A stretch of 64,000 nucleotides of DNA from Caenimonas koreensis DSM 17982 (GTDB lineage Bacteria > Pseudomonadota > Gammaproteobacteria > Burkholderiales > Burkholderiaceae_C). A model generated the notes under the pieces. It was not told where the DNA came from and did not search any database. It saw nothing but the letters and a program-made list of their open reading frames with translations. The translations under genes were made by a program, and so were the position numbers. Location: the NCBI RefSeq assembly GCF_009646335.1, contig NZ_WJBU01000014.1, forward strand, positions 1 to 64,000, in the 5' to 3' direction. This document shows, one piece after another, positions 9,476 through 20,557 of the stretch; within the stretch, counting starts at the first letter, position 1; each line of letters begins with the position of its first letter.

Positions 9476-9711
9476 CGCTGCAGCTCATAAGCGCGGTCCA
9501 TCGGCGCACGCTTGTCCGTGTCGACCAGGCCGCGGTCCAGGTCTTTTTTCGCCTGCTTGCCTACTTCCTGCGTGGGCGCATCGCCCGCCTCCTGGCTGCT
9601 GGCGGATTCGTCCCGCTCATGCGGTGCACGCGGAACGCGCTGCTGTCGCTCCGCTTGCCCTTCACCTTGCGCGGGAACCGTTTCGCCACCTGAGTTGTCG
9701 GGTTTTGTCAT
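9472..9711 (-). CDS. Small charged hypothetical protein
   Basis: 79 residues, very hydrophilic and probably disordered, rich in Glu, Gln, Arg, Asp and Ser, starting MTKPDNSGG and ending AYELQR. It has a DESASSQ segment and an [15 protein letters not shown] tail that I recall from uncharacterised Burkholderiales proteins, but no function is known to me. A longer in-frame extension upstream lacks this character and was rejected. Converges on rpe, with stops sharing a CTAG. The protein has no membrane segment or cysteine. Confidence 0.65.
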   Translation of the reverse strand: MTKPDNSGGETVPAQGEGQAERQQRVPRAPHERDESASSQEAGDAPTQEVGKQAKKDLDRGLVDTDKRAPMDRAYELQR

Positions 9712-9741
9712 GAACGAATGCTGAAGCTCACCGGGCGGCAT

Positions 9742-9810
9742 CGCGAGTAGGACGTGCGCGCGACTCACGAGCCTTGACGCTCGGCCATTTGTGGGAGCCG
9801 TCCTACCGCG
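9742..9810. promoter_or_regulatory. Bulged stem-loop upstream of the catalase gene
   Basis: cgcg-a-gtaggac (9742-9753) pairs with gtcctac-cgcg (9800-9810): 11 base pairs with one bulged base. The 10-mer gtaggacgtg here (9747-9756) recurs at 12983-12992 ahead of the collagen-like lipoprotein gene. It could be a leader structure or an operator; no known binding site is recognised. The rest of 9712-9948 shows nothing else. Confidence 0.35.
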
Positions 9811-9948
9811 CAACAGCGGCCCGACCTGCACAGCCGCTCGCCGCTCCACTACGGACGTTGCGCATGAGTTTGCGTAGAGTAGGTCACGACAAATTGCTTG
9901 GCTGCAGCACCTGCGCGGCGGCAACCACCATCACCAGGAGTCCACCGA

Positions 9949-12123
9949 ATGGCGCAGTCCAAGCAGGAAGCCCAGCGTAAATCCAAGGCCGGCGAAGCAG
10001 CCCAGGCCAAGCAAAAGCAGCTGGAGACATTCAGCCAGGCGGGCGAGAACCTGCTCACGACCAACCAGGGTGTTGTCATTGCCGACAACCACAATTCGCT
10101 GCGTGCAGGCGCTCGCGGCCCGACGCTGCTCGAAGACTTCATCCTGCGCGAGAAGATCACGCACTTTGACCACGAGCGCATTCCCGAGCGCGTGGTGCAT
10201 GCGCGCGGAGCGGGCGCGCACGGCTTCTTCGAGCTCACCAAGTCGCTCGTCGAATACACGCGTGCCGATTTCCTGCAGGAAGTCGGGTTGAAGACGCCCG
10301 TGTTCGCGCGCTTTTCAACCGTGGCGGGCTCACGCGGTTCGGCCGACACGGTGCGCGACGCGCGCGGCTTTGCCGTCAAGTTCTATACCCGCGAGGGCAA
10401 CTACGACCTGGTGGGCAACAACATTCCGGTGTTCTTCGTGCAGGACGCGATGAAGTTCCCCGACCTGATCCACGCCGTCAAGCCCGAGCCGCACCACGAA
10501 ATGCCGCAGGCCGCGAGCGCGCATGACACCTTCTGGGACTTCGTCTCGCTGATGCCCGAGACCACCCACATGCTGATGTGGGTGATGTCCGACCGCGCCA
10601 TTCCGCGCAGCTATCGCATGATGGAAGGCTTTGGCGTCCACACCTTCCGCATGATCAATGCCAGGGGTGTGTCCCACTTCGTGAAGTTCCACTGGAAGCC
10701 CAAGCTGGGCAAACACGCGCTCGTCTGGGACGAAGCGCAGAAGGTCGCCGGCAAGGACGCCGACTTCCATCGCCGCGACTTGCACGAAGCCATTGCCAAT
10801 GGCGACTTCCCGGAGTGGGAACTGGGCCTGCAATTGATCCCCGAAGCGAAAGCCGAGTCTCTTGGTTTCGACTTGCTCGACCCCACCAAGCTCATCCCCG
10901 AAGAGATGGTGCCGGTGCAGATCGTCGGCCGGCTCGTGCTCAACCGCAACCCTGAAAATTTCTTTGCCGAGACCGAACAGGTCGCCTTCCATCCGGGCCA
11001 TGTGGTCCCTGGCATCGACTTCAGCAACGACCCGCTGTTGCAGGGCCGCCTGTTCTCATACACCGACACACAGCTCTCGCGCCTGGGCGGTCCCAACTTT
11101 CACGAGATCCCGATCAACCGCGGCGTGTGCCCGTTCCACAATTTCCAGCGCGATGGCATGCACCGCATGCTGGTGGCCAAAGGGCAGGTCGCGTACGAGC
11201 CGAACACGCTGGCGAGCGGCGCCGAGTTCCGTGTGGATGGCGGGGAGCAGGGGTTTCGAAGCTACCCGCAGGAGATGGAGTCGCCCAAAGTCCGGCTGCG
11301 CAGCGCCACCTTCGACGACCACTTCAGCCAGGCCTCGTTCTTCTGGAACAGCCAGAGCCCCAGCGAGAAGGAACACATCATTGCCGCGTTCCAGTTCGAG
11401 CTGTCGAAGCTCGATTCGGTCGCGATCCGCCAGCGCATGGTGGACAACCTGGCGCATGTGGATTCGAAGCTGGCCCGCAAAGTCGCCGATGGCATCGGGA
11501 TTGCAGCGCCCGACGCCAAGGCCGCCGCAGGGCGCGCGGGGTTTCGCAATGTGCGCAACAAGCTGCCGATCGAATCGTCGGCTGCGCTGAGCATGGAGGC
11601 CAACGCCAACGTGCCGGCAAGCCTTGCCATTGCCACGCGCAAAGTGGCGATCCTCGTTGCGAACGGCGTCGAGATCGGCGCGATGCGAGCGGTGCAGACT
11701 GCATTGCAGGACGCGGGCGCGACGTGCCGCATCGTGGCCGATCAACTGGGCAGCGTCGCGACCTCGTCGGGCCAGCAGCTCACGGTGGATCACACGTTCA
11801 CCAACATGCCGTCGATCATGTTCGACGCCGTACTGGTGCCCAGTGGGGCGGCCAGTGCAGAGCTTTTACAGCGCAATGGCGCCGCGGTGCACTACGTGCT
11901 GGAGGCATACAAGCATTGCAAGGCGATCTGCCTGATCGGCGAGGCAGCGGCCCTGTTGCACAGCGTCGGCATCACGGGCGATGGAGCCGGTGCGGCAGTA
12001 CCCGGTGTGGTGATCGGCACGAACGACCCGGCAGGCAGGGCGCAACTCGCGCAGGATTTCATTGCCGCCATTGCACGGCATCGCCACTTCAGCCGGCCGG
12101 ACATCGACGCGGTGCCTGCGTAA
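9949..12123 (+). CDS. Large-subunit (clade II) catalase HPII-type
   Basis: Breaks down hydrogen peroxide to water and oxygen with haem. The 724 residues match KatE (about 750). The core has the distal His84 in [15 protein letters not shown], the distal Asn in [13 protein letters not shown], and the proximal haem Tyr371 in [17 protein letters not shown]-terminal flavodoxin/GATase-like domain (about 580-720, starting [10 protein letters not shown]) marks the large-subunit clade. The ATG at 9949 with an AGGAG site is chosen over a frame start 17 codons upstream. A Crp/Fnr-type regulator follows directly. Stress or stationary-phase induction is likely from the family but no operator was identified. 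Confidence 0.95.
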   Translation: MAQSKQEAQRKSKAGEAAQAKQKQLETFSQAGENLLTTNQGVVIADNHNSLRAGARGPTLLEDFILREKITHFDHERIPERVVHARGAGAHGFFELTKSLVEYTRADFLQEVGLKTPVFARFSTVAGSRGSADTVRDARGFAVKFYTREGNYDLVGNNIPVFFVQDAMKFPDLIHAVKPEPHHEMPQAASAHDTFWDFVSLMPETTHMLMWVMSDRAIPRSYRMMEGFGVHTFRMINARGVSHFVKFHWKPKLGKHALVWDEAQKVAGKDADFHRRDLHEAIANGDFPEWELGLQLIPEAKAESLGFDLLDPTKLIPEEMVPVQIVGRLVLNRNPENFFAETEQVAFHPGHVVPGIDFSNDPLLQGRLFSYTDTQLSRLGGPNFHEIPINRGVCPFHNFQRDGMHRMLVAKGQVAYEPNTLASGAEFRVDGGEQGFRSYPQEMESPKVRLRSATFDDHFSQASFFWNSQSPSEKEHIIAAFQFELSKLDSVAIRQRMVDNLAHVDSKLARKVADGIGIAAPDAKAAAGRAGFRNVRNKLPIESSAALSMEANANVPASLAIATRKVAILVANGVEIGAMRAVQTALQDAGATCRIVADQLGSVATSSGQQLTVDHTFTNMPSIMFDAVLVPSGAASAELLQRNGAAVHYVLEAYKHCKAICLIGEAAALLHSVGITGDGAGAAVPGVVIGTNDPAGRAQLAQDFIAAIARHRHFSRPDIDAVPA

Positions 12124-12183
12124 GCTGTGTCGCGCAACCTGGCGGCGCACAATCACCAGGCAACCCATTTGCGCGCCGCCTCC

Positions 12184-12939
12184 ATGCCTGACACCCACTC
12201 CACCGCGCAAAACCACCTGCTTGCTGCACTGGGGGCTGCGGAATACGAGCGCGTGGCAGGCGACCTGGAACTCGTGCCCATGCCGCTCGGGCTGGTGCTC
12301 AGCGAGTCCGGCGGCGTCATGGAGTACGTGTACTTCCCCACGACCTGCATCGTCTCGCTGCTGTATGGGCTCGAAGACGGATCGTCCGCGGAGATCGGCG
12401 TCGTTGGCAATGAAGGCATCGTCGGTATCGCCGTGTTCATGGGCGGCGAGACCATGCCCAGCCGCGCCGTCGTGCGCAGCGCCGGGCACGCATACCGGCT
12501 GAAGGTCAAGCTGCTGCAAAAGGAATTCAATCGCGGTGGTGCTTCGATGCGCCTGCTGCTGCGGTACACGCAGTCGCTCATCACGCAAATGACACAGACT
12601 GCGGTATGCAACCGGCACCACTGCGTGGAGCAGCAGCTGTGCCGCGCCTTGCTGGTGAGCCTGGACCGCATGTCAGGCACTTCGCTGTCGATGACGCAGG
12701 AGCTGATTGCCACCATGCTCGGCGTGCGGCGCGAAGGCGTGACCGAGGCCGCAGGCCACTTGCAGCGCCAGGGGCTCATTCGCTACAGCCGTGGCCATAT
12801 TGACGTGCTCGACCGCGAGGGTCTTGAGAAGTCTGTCTGCGAGTGTTATGCGGTGGTCAAGCATGAATTCGACCGCCTCATGTGCGACATACCGGGCGCG
12901 CGATCCCAGGGCCGTGAGAGCCCAGCGCGAACGCCGTAG
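12184..12939 (+). CDS. Crp/Fnr-family transcriptional regulator
   Basis: 251 residues with an N-terminal cyclic-nucleotide-binding-like beta-roll (about 30-140, including EIGVVGNEGIVGI) and a C-terminal winged helix (about 180-235, with LSMTQELIATMLGVRREGVTEAAGHL as the recognition region). It lacks the Fnr cysteine cluster and the Arg/Ser pattern of a clear cAMP pocket, so the effector is unknown. The ATG at 12184 is preferred, but no strong ribosome site is seen; a GTG at 12127, four bases past the catalase stop, would extend it by 19 residues. Position suggests a link to peroxide stress or to the following KaiC-like genes. Confidence 0.82.
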   Translation: MPDTHSTAQNHLLAALGAAEYERVAGDLELVPMPLGLVLSESGGVMEYVYFPTTCIVSLLYGLEDGSSAEIGVVGNEGIVGIAVFMGGETMPSRAVVRSAGHAYRLKVKLLQKEFNRGGASMRLLLRYTQSLITQMTQTAVCNRHHCVEQQLCRALLVSLDRMSGTSLSMTQELIATMLGVRREGVTEAAGHLQRQGLIRYSRGHIDVLDREGLEKSVCECYAVVKHEFDRLMCDIPGARSQGRESPARTP

Positions 12940-13010
12940 CCCAAGGCTGCTGCAGCACCTCGCATGAGACCCGCCACAGCACGTAGGACGTGAGGCCGAA
13001 CGAGCGCCTA

Positions 13011-13942
<932 letters not shown>

Positions 13943-13946
<4 letters not shown>

Positions 13947-15424
13947 CCGAGCCCAAAGCCACCATCCAGCGCCTGAAAACCGGCGTGCCCGGACTGGACG
14001 AAGTGCTTGGCGGCGGCCTGCCCGAATTTTCATTCAACGTGATTGCCGGCTCGCCCGGCTGCGGCAAGACGACGCTCGCACACCAGATCCTGTTTGCGCT
14101 CGCCACGCCCGAGTGTGCGGCCCTCTACTTCACCGTGTTGGGCGAGCCCCCATTGAAGATGCTGCGCTACCAGCAGCAGTTCGATTTTTTCGACAACGCC
14201 AAGGTCAACGCATGCGTGCGTTTTGTGAACCTGGCCGATGAGACCGCCACAGGCGACCTGTCCACTGTGCTGGCCCGCATCCTGGCCGAGGTGCAGGCAC
14301 ACAGCCCCCGGCTGGTGTTTGTGGACTCGTTCCGCTCCGTCGTGCTCGCGGCAGACCACAAGAAGTCTTTCATGTCGCTGCAGGAATTCGTGCAACAGCT
14401 CGGCATGCTGATGACGAGCTGGCAGGCCACCACCTTTCTCATCGGTGAATACTTCACCGACAACGACCCGAACCCGATCTTCACAGTGGCCGACGGCCTG
14501 ATCTGGCTGCGCCAGAGCGTGCAGCGCAACTCGGTCGTGCGCAAGATGGAAGTCGTGAAGATGCGCGGGCAGCCCACACTCGCGGGGCTGCACACCTTTC
14601 GCATGAGCGAAGCCGGCATTCACGTGTATCCGCCGCCGCAGTTCTCCGATGTATCCCACAGTATTTCCACCGCGGCCCATGGCGAGCGCGTGGGCATGGG
14701 TGTGCCGGGACTGGACGACATGATGGGCGGTGGCCTGCCGCGTGGCTACTCACTGCTTGTGGCGGGGCCCACGGGGGCCGGCAAGACCATCATGGCGTCG
14801 AGCTTTCTGGTGCAAGGCGCGCGCAGGGGCGAGACGGGCGTGATCGCAGCCTTCGAGCAGCGGGCCGGCAAGTCCGGCGGGACCGAACTGGCACGGCTGA
14901 TCGAGGCAGGCCGTGTCGGTGTGGTCGACGCGCGTTCGCCGGGCCTGTCGGTCGATGAAATCGCCACACTCCTCATCGCAGAGATCAGGCGCCTGAACGC
15001 AACACGCGTGGTGATCGATTCCCTGTCGGGTTTCGAGCTGACACTTGCTCCCACATTCCGCGAAGACTTTCGCGAATCGCTCGCGCGCATGGTGTCGGCG
15101 CTTGCCAGCACAGGCGTGACGGTGATGATGACCTCGGAGCTCGAAGACCGCTACGACGACCTGCGCTTCAGTCCCTACGGCACCGCGTTCCTCACCGACG
15201 CGATCATCGTGCAACGCTATGTGGAAATCGGCAGCCGCCTGCTGCGCGTCATGGCCGTGGCCAAGGTGCGCGACAGCGCGCACTCCAACGAGCTGCGCAC
15301 ATACCAGATCGACGACGAAGGCATCCGCATCGGCGGGCCGCTCGAAGGCTATGAGGGCCTTCTGGGAGGCCATCCTTCCCTGCACCATGACCCGAACTCG
15401 CCCAACGCCAGCCGGCGCAGGTAG
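13943..15424 (+). CDS. KaiC-like double-domain RecA-fold ATPase
   Basis: 493 residues with two KaiC/RecA domains. Walker A motifs are at 37-44 (SPGCGKTT) and 275-282 (PTGAGKTI); Walker B-like strands are LVFVDSF (about 124-130) and RVVIDSL (about 355-361). The first domain has GEPP where KaiC has paired catalytic glutamates; the second has AAFEQR. Aligned from memory with cyanobacterial KaiC, the segment GTAFLTDAIIVQRYVEI puts Ala and Phe where the phosphorylated Ser431 and Thr432 lie, so the autophosphorylation clock chemistry is probably absent. No kaiA or kaiB is nearby. Coupled upstream to the small helical protein and followed after 5 bp by a histidine kinase, so likely a signalling ATPase. 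Confidence 0.9.
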
Positions 15425-15429
15425 TCGCG

Positions 15430-16548
15430 ATGGCCGACCTACCCGCGCCAGCAGCTGCCAGCGACGCGTCCGCTGCCGCGCAGGCGCTGGCTGTGCTGCA
15501 CGAGCAGGCAGACGCCATGCGTGCAGACCTGGCGGCACTGCGCCAGGACCTGGCGCAGGTGGAGAGCGACTTCGCTCAATCGCCTGGCGTATTGATGCGG
15601 CAGGCGAACGAGCAGCTGGTGCTCGCCGCCATGCGCGCGGAGGCCCTGGCCGAAGCAGCCACCAGCCAGCTCGGCAAGCTGTCGCAGGCGGCTGCGCTTT
15701 CAGGCCTGGACGCACGGCCGCATGGAGCACCCGCGCTTGTCCTGGCGGGCGAGCAGAACATGCTGCGCCTGCGCCAGGCCAATGAACAACTCGTCATTGC
15801 CGCACTGAACTCCAAAGCGATGGAGAGCACGGCGCTCGAAGCGCACCATCGGCAGATCGCCTTCCTGGCAACCGTCGCGCACGAATTGCGCAATCCGCTC
15901 ATGCCCCTGCGGCTGGCGGCTCTGATGCTGGACCGCGCACGCACGGACGACGTGGCCCACGCAAAATTGCAGGCGACGATCAAGGGGCAGGTGGCGCAAA
16001 TGGCGCGGCTGATCGGCGACTTGCTCGACGGCTCGCGCATCACCACGGGCAAATTCCGGCTGGAACGCACACTGATCGATGTGTGCGACGTGATGATGCA
16101 GGTGATCGAGACGTGCCAGCCTTCAATGGACGAACACGGCCACCACTTCACGACCGACATCCCGGCCGGGCCGGTCATGATGCTCGGCGACACAGTCGGC
16201 CTGGTGCAGATCTTTGGCACCCTGCTGGAGAACTCATCCAAGTACACGCCGGCCGGCGGCGTCATTTCGCTGCGGATGGCTGTGCGCGGCGACGCTGTGA
16301 TCATCGTCATCGCCGACAACGGCATTGGCATCACGGCGCGGGCGCTGCCGCACGTGTTCGACATGTTCGTGCGCGACGCGCATGCCACGGCGGTCAACGA
16401 AGGCGGACTGGGCATCGGCCTGGCCGTGGTGCGCGAACTGGTCACCGCCCATGAGGGGCTGGTGACTGCCGTGAGCAAAGGCCAGGGGCTGGGCAGCGAG
16501 TTCACGGTGACGCTACCGCTGGCACCCCTGCATCCAAAACCCGGCTGA
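15430..16548 (+). CDS. Soluble histidine kinase of the KaiC-like module
   Basis: 372 residues, no signal peptide or membrane segment. The N-terminal 140 residues form a coiled-coil region with an internal duplication, RQANEQLVLAA (about 57-67) and RQANEQLVIAA (about 115-125). The HisKA domain has phospho-acceptor His151 in FLATVAHELRNPLMPLRL; the ATPase domain shows the N box (LLENSSKYTP), G1 (DNGIGI) and G2 (GGLGIGLAVV). It begins 5 bp after the KaiC-like gene, so input probably comes from that ATPase, by analogy with KaiC and SasA. No PAS domain, receiver domain or neighbouring response regulator is visible, so the output partner is missing from the window. Confidence 0.9.
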   Translation: MADLPAPAAASDASAAAQALAVLHEQADAMRADLAALRQDLAQVESDFAQSPGVLMRQANEQLVLAAMRAEALAEAATSQLGKLSQAAALSGLDARPHGAPALVLAGEQNMLRLRQANEQLVIAALNSKAMESTALEAHHRQIAFLATVAHELRNPLMPLRLAALMLDRARTDDVAHAKLQATIKGQVAQMARLIGDLLDGSRITTGKFRLERTLIDVCDVMMQVIETCQPSMDEHGHHFTTDIPAGPVMMLGDTVGLVQIFGTLLENSSKYTPAGGVISLRMAVRGDAVIIVIADNGIGITARALPHVFDMFVRDAHATAVNEGGLGIGLAVVRELVTAHEGLVTAVSKGQGLGSEFTVTLPLAPLHPKPG

Positions 16549-16592
16549 AGTGGTCGCAAGTGAGCCGTCTGCGCCGGCGGTGCTGACAGCGC

Positions 16593-17432
16593 TTAACCGA
16601 TGAAGGTCAGCACGTCTTCAAGCACGGGCGCCATCCATCGCAGCGGCTTGCCGATAGATGCGACGAGCGTCACGTGGCTTGCGCCATCGATCAGGCGGTA
16701 GCGCACGCGCGCGCCCGCTGCCTCGAGCTTGCGGCCCAGGCCCATGGTGCTGCGCTGCGGATTGACCGTGTCGTCCTTCGAGCCTGCCAGCAGCAACGCG
16801 GGCGGTGACGCTGTTGCGTGGTTGATTGGCTGCGTGTCGGGCAAGGTTGCGGGCCAGTTGAAGGCCACTTGCGCTTGCGGGTTCACGATGGGCAGGAAGT
16901 CGTACGGGCCAGCGAGGCCGATCCAGCCGGCGAGCTGCTTCGGCGCGAGGCCGGCCTCACCGAGCCAGCGCGCATCGAGCGCGAGCATCGCTGCGTTGTA
17001 CGCACCTGCGCTGTGGCCCATCAGGTACACACGCGACGGCGCTGCGCCGAGTTCGCCTGCGTGGTCGAACGCCCATTTGACGGCTTGCGAACAGTCCTGC
17101 AGGAAGACCGGATAGCGCACCTGCGGGCTCAGTCGATAGTCGGCGATCAGCGTGGCGACGCCATGGGAGGCCAGCGCTTCCCCGACGAAACGATAGTCAG
17201 CGCGCTCGCCACTCGACCAGCTGCCGCCATAGAAGAACACGACCAGCGGCATGCCGGCCTTGTTCTCAAGCGGCAGGTACACGTCGAGCCTTTGCCGCGG
17301 GTCCGCGCCATAGGCCACGCCCTCACGGCTGCGGTAGGTGCTGCTGGGCACCAGCGCGTTCAGCAGGCCAGCGCCGGAGCAGGCAGCAAGCGGCGCCGTC
17401 AGCAAGCCCATCAGGCCCGCGCGGCGTGTCAT
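16593..17432 (-). CDS. Exported alpha/beta-hydrolase (carboxylesterase-like)
   Basis: 279 residues from the ATG at 17432, starting MTRRAGLMGLLTAPLAAC, a signal with a lipobox-like LAAC and arginines that may allow Tat export. The hydrolase fold shows an oxyanion-hole motif FFYGGSWSSG in place of HGGG, the nucleophile elbow GHSAGA, the acid region GSKDDTVNP and the catalytic histidine in GASHVTLV. This resembles feruloyl-esterase or BD-FAE-type carboxylesterases. A GTG 21 bases upstream (17453) is an alternative start. The gene lies downstream of pyk in the same orientation with a 53-bp gap. Substrate unknown. Confidence 0.82.
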   Translation of the reverse strand: MTRRAGLMGLLTAPLAACSGAGLLNALVPSSTYRSREGVAYGADPRQRLDVYLPLENKAGMPLVVFFYGGSWSSGERADYRFVGEALASHGVATLIADYRLSPQVRYPVFLQDCSQAVKWAFDHAGELGAAPSRVYLMGHSAGAYNAAMLALDARWLGEAGLAPKQLAGWIGLAGPYDFLPIVNPQAQVAFNWPATLPDTQPINHATASPPALLLAGSKDDTVNPQRSTMGLGRKLEAAGARVRYRLIDGASHVTLVASIGKPLRWMAPVLEDVLTFIG

Positions 17433-17485
17433 GGGAAAAGAATTGGAGTCCACCCGTCGTGTACGCGGTGGACAGGCCCGCGGAT

Positions 17486-18919
17486 TCAGGAGACGCGAAC
17501 GATCTTCAGCATGTTGGTGCCGCCTGGCGCACCCATTGGCTCGCCACACGTGATGGCGTAGATGTCGCCGGTGGCCATGATGCCGCGCTGCTTCAGGTGA
17601 GCCTCGGCATCAGCCAGCGCCATGTCGCGGTCGGCGCTCTGGTCCATCAGCAGCGGCCGCACATTGCGGTACAGCGCCATCTTGCGTTGCGTGATCAGCT
17701 TGGGCGTCAGCGCGTAGATCGGGATGTGGATGCGGTGACGGCTCATCCACAGCGGCGTCGAGCCGGAGTCGGTCAGCGCCACGATCGCCTTGCAGCCGAG
17801 GTGGTGCGCCGTGAAGAGCGCGCCCATCGCGATCGACTGGTCGATGCGGCTGAAATCCATGCCGGTGAAGTCGGCGTCGAGCTTCACGTCTTCGGCCTTT
17901 TCTGCTTCCACGCAGATGTTCGCCATTTCGATGATCGTCTCGAGCGGGTAGCGGCCCGCGGCGGTCTCGGCGCTGAGCATCACGGCGTCGGTGCCGTCGA
18001 GCACGGCGTTGGCCACGTCGCTCACTTCAGCGCGTGTGGGCACGGGCGCGTTGATCATCGACTCCATCATCTGCGTCGCCGTGATCACCACCTTGTCGTG
18101 TTCGCGTGCGAGGCGAATCATCCGCTTTTGCAATGCCGGCACAGCGGCATTGCCGACTTCAACCGCGAGGTCGCCGCGCGCGACCATGATGCCGTCGCTG
18201 GCCTTCAAGATCGATTCGAGATTGGGGATGGCTTCGGCACGCTCGATCTTGGCGATCAGGCCCGGCTTGAAGCGATATTCAGCGCCCGCCACATTGCACA
18301 GCTGGCGCGCCATTTCCATGTCGGTGGCGTTCTGCGGGAAGCTCACGGCCACGTAGTCGGCCTGGAAGCTCATCGCGGTGCGGATGTCTTCCATGTCTTT
18401 CGCAGTGAGCGCGGGCGCCGTGAGGCCGCCGCCCATCTTGTTGATGCCCTTGTTGTTCGACAGCTCGCCGCCGAGCTTGACGGTGGTGAGCACCTGCTCG
18501 CCCCGCACGGCATCGACGATCAGCACGATCAGGCCGTCGTTGAGCAACAGGTGGTCGCCAGCTTTCACATCGCGCGGCAGTTCCTTGTAGTCCAGGCCTA
18601 CACCGTTGATATCGCCAGGCTCGGTGCGCGATGCATCCAGCACGAACTTCTTGCCTGGCTCCAGCAACACCTTGCCTTCGGCGAACTTACCGACGCGGAT
18701 CTTCGGGCCTTGCAGGTCGGCCATGATCGCGACTTCGCGCCCCGCGCGAGTCGCGGCGGCGCGCACGAGCGTTGCACGGTCGATGTGGTCTTGCGCCTTG
18801 CCGTGGCTGAAGTTCAGCCGCACGACGTTCACGCCGGCGCGGATCATTTGCTCCAGCAGTGCAGGATCGCTCGACGCGGGCCCGAGGGTTGCAACGATCT
18901 TGGTAGCTCTACGGGCCAT
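17486..18919 (-). CDS. Pyruvate kinase
   Basis: Converts phosphoenolpyruvate and ADP to pyruvate and ATP. The 477-residue protein begins MARRATKIVATLGPAS and has RLNFSHG, the DLQGPKIRVG loop, the active-site signature region AIPNLESILKASDGIMVARGDLAVEVG and TATQMMESM followed by DGTDAVMLSAETAAG. The start at 18919 excludes six upstream in-frame codons. Follows pgk by about 60 bp in the same orientation, a common glycolytic pairing in this group; fructose-bisphosphate aldolase, which often comes next, is absent. Confidence 0.96.
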   Translation of the reverse strand: MARRATKIVATLGPASSDPALLEQMIRAGVNVVRLNFSHGKAQDHIDRATLVRAAATRAGREVAIMADLQGPKIRVGKFAEGKVLLEPGKKFVLDASRTEPGDINGVGLDYKELPRDVKAGDHLLLNDGLIVLIVDAVRGEQVLTTVKLGGELSNNKGINKMGGGLTAPALTAKDMEDIRTAMSFQADYVAVSFPQNATDMEMARQLCNVAGAEYRFKPGLIAKIERAEAIPNLESILKASDGIMVARGDLAVEVGNAAVPALQKRMIRLAREHDKVVITATQMMESMINAPVPTRAEVSDVANAVLDGTDAVMLSAETAAGRYPLETIIEMANICVEAEKAEDVKLDADFTGMDFSRIDQSIAMGALFTAHHLGCKAIVALTDSGSTPLWMSRHRIHIPIYALTPKLITQRKMALYRNVRPLLMDQSADRDMALADAEAHLKQRGIMATGDIYAITCGEPMGAPGGTNMLKIVRVS

Positions 18920-18982
18920 GTCTTGGGCTTTCAGCATTGGTGGGGCAAAGAGCCATTCTCGCCCAAGCGTGTGTCAACTGTT

Positions 18983-20176
18983 TCAACTGTTGGCGCGCTT
19001 TTGCAGGATCTCGAAAGCCGGCAATGTCTTGCCTTCCAGCACTTCAAGGAACGCGCCGCCACCGGTGGAGATGTAGCCGACGTCTTTTTCAATGCCGTAC
19101 TTGGCAATGGCAGCCAGTGTGTCGCCGCCGCCGGCGATGCTGAACGCATCGGACTTGGCGATGGCACGTGCGATCGTCTCGGTGCCGTGGGCGAATGCGT
19201 CGAACTCGAACACGCCCACAGGGCCGTTCCACACGATGGTGCCGGCGGCCATGAGCTGTCTGGCGAGGCGTTCAGCCGTCTGCGGGCCGATGTCCAGAAT
19301 CAGGTCGTCGTCTTCGACATCGGTCGCGGCCTTGATGGTGGCCTTCGCGTCGGCGGCAAAGGTCTTGGCTGTGACGACATCAGTCGGGATAGGCACATCG
19401 GCGCCGCGCGCCTTCATCGCCTCGATGACGGACTTGGCCTTGTCGATCAGGTCAGGCTCGGCGAGCGACTTGCCGATCTTCAGGCCCGCAGCGAGCATGA
19501 ACGTGTTGGCGATACCGCCGCCGACGATCAGCTGGTCGACGTTCTTCGCAAGCGCTTCGAGGATGGTGAGTTTGGTCGAGACCTTGGAGCCGGCAACGAT
19601 GGCGGCGAGCGGCCGCTTCGGGTGCGCGAGGGCTTTGGTGATCGCGTCGATTTCCGCCGACAGCAGCGGGCCGGCGCACGCGATCTTCGCGAACTGGGCG
19701 ATGCCGTAGGTGGTGGCTTCGGCGCGATGGGCGGTGCCGAATGCGTCGTTCACGTAGATGTCGCACAACGCGGCCATCTTCTTCGCAAGCTCAGTATCGT
19801 TTTTCTTCTCGCCCTTGTTCACGCGGCAGTTTTCGAGCAGCACGACCGTGCCCGGCTGCACGGTGACGCCATTGACCCAGTCGCGCACGAGCGGCACATC
19901 GCGATGCATCAGTTCAGACAGGCGCCTGGCAACAGGCGCGAGCGAGTCTTCGGGTTTGAATTCGCCCTCGGTGGGCCGGCCCAGGTGCGACGTGACCATC
20001 ACGGCCGCGCCGGCCTTCAGCGCCATCTCGATGCAGGGCACCGATGCACGCACGCGCGTGTCCTCGGTGATGTTGCCGTCATCGTCCTGCGGCACATTGA
20101 GATCGGCTCGGATGAAGACTCGCTGGCCGGCAACGCGGCCCTGGTCGCACAGGTCTGAAAAGCGCAGGATGTTCAT
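18983..20176 (-). CDS. Phosphoglycerate kinase
   Basis: Transfers phosphate from 1,3-bisphosphoglycerate to ADP in glycolysis (reversed in carbon fixation and gluconeogenesis). 397 residues: the N-terminal substrate domain has [10 protein letters not shown] and TSHLGRP, the hinge and C-terminal nucleotide domain have [10 protein letters not shown] and the [12 protein letters not shown] phosphate-binding loop. Length and order are normal for the family. The ATG at 20176 is the only start giving the expected N terminus. It probably shares a transcript with pyk. Confidence 0.96.
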   Translation of the reverse strand: MNILRFSDLCDQGRVAGQRVFIRADLNVPQDDDGNITEDTRVRASVPCIEMALKAGAAVMVTSHLGRPTEGEFKPEDSLAPVARRLSELMHRDVPLVRDWVNGVTVQPGTVVLLENCRVNKGEKKNDTELAKKMAALCDIYVNDAFGTAHRAEATTYGIAQFAKIACAGPLLSAEIDAITKALAHPKRPLAAIVAGSKVSTKLTILEALAKNVDQLIVGGGIANTFMLAAGLKIGKSLAEPDLIDKAKSVIEAMKARGADVPIPTDVVTAKTFAADAKATIKAATDVEDDDLILDIGPQTAERLARQLMAAGTIVWNGPVGVFEFDAFAHGTETIARAIAKSDAFSIAGGGDTLAAIAKYGIEKDVGYISTGGGAFLEVLEGKTLPAFEILQKRANS

Positions 20177-20209
20177 GCGCCGATTTTACGAGGCGAGCCT
20201 TGCAGAGCC

Positions 20210-20557
20210 TTACCAGCCCAGCCCGAGGTGCATGGGCAGGTACACCGCCATGCCCGCAATGATGGTGAGCAGCACGCTGTGCCGCCAGAAGTAAACGAGA
20301 GCACCCATCGCCGCGCCGTACACACGCGCATCGTGGAACGTCGTGATGAAGTGGCCGCCCTGCATCACGATTTCAGGCGCGAGCACGCCGGCAAGCGCTG
20401 CGACCGGTGCGTATTGCAATGCGCGATGGGCCCACTGGGGCAGCTCCCATGGCCTGTCGAGGATGAAGAAGAAGCAGCGCGTGAGCACGCTGATGCCGGC
20501 CAGGCCGATGATGACGGCGAGTGTCCACACATCGGTCGTGCCGCTGGCGGCCGTCAT
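20210..20557 (-). CDS. AzlD-family branched-chain amino acid exporter subunit
   Basis: 115 residues starting MTAASGTTDVWTLAVIIGLAG, with four hydrophobic segments and the AzlD signature region ALQYAPVAALAGVLAPE. Works with AzlC as a small inner-membrane exporter of branched-chain amino acids (family knowledge). A much longer open frame in the same register reads through azlC out of phase and was rejected. The start overlaps the azlC stop by 4 bp (20554-20557), as expected of a coupled pair. Confidence 0.9.
   Translation of the reverse strand: MTAASGTTDVWTLAVIIGLAGISVLTRCFFFILDRPWELPQWAHRALQYAPVAALAGVLAPEIVMQGGHFITTFHDARVYGAAMGALVYFWRHSVLLTIIAGMAVYLPMHLGLGW

Noticed and set aside
17426..20158. 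910-codon open frame on the plus strand across pyk and pgk
   Set aside because: It is antisense to two certain glycolytic genes and is rich in His, Arg, Asp and Gly, the usual shadow of high-GC coding DNA.
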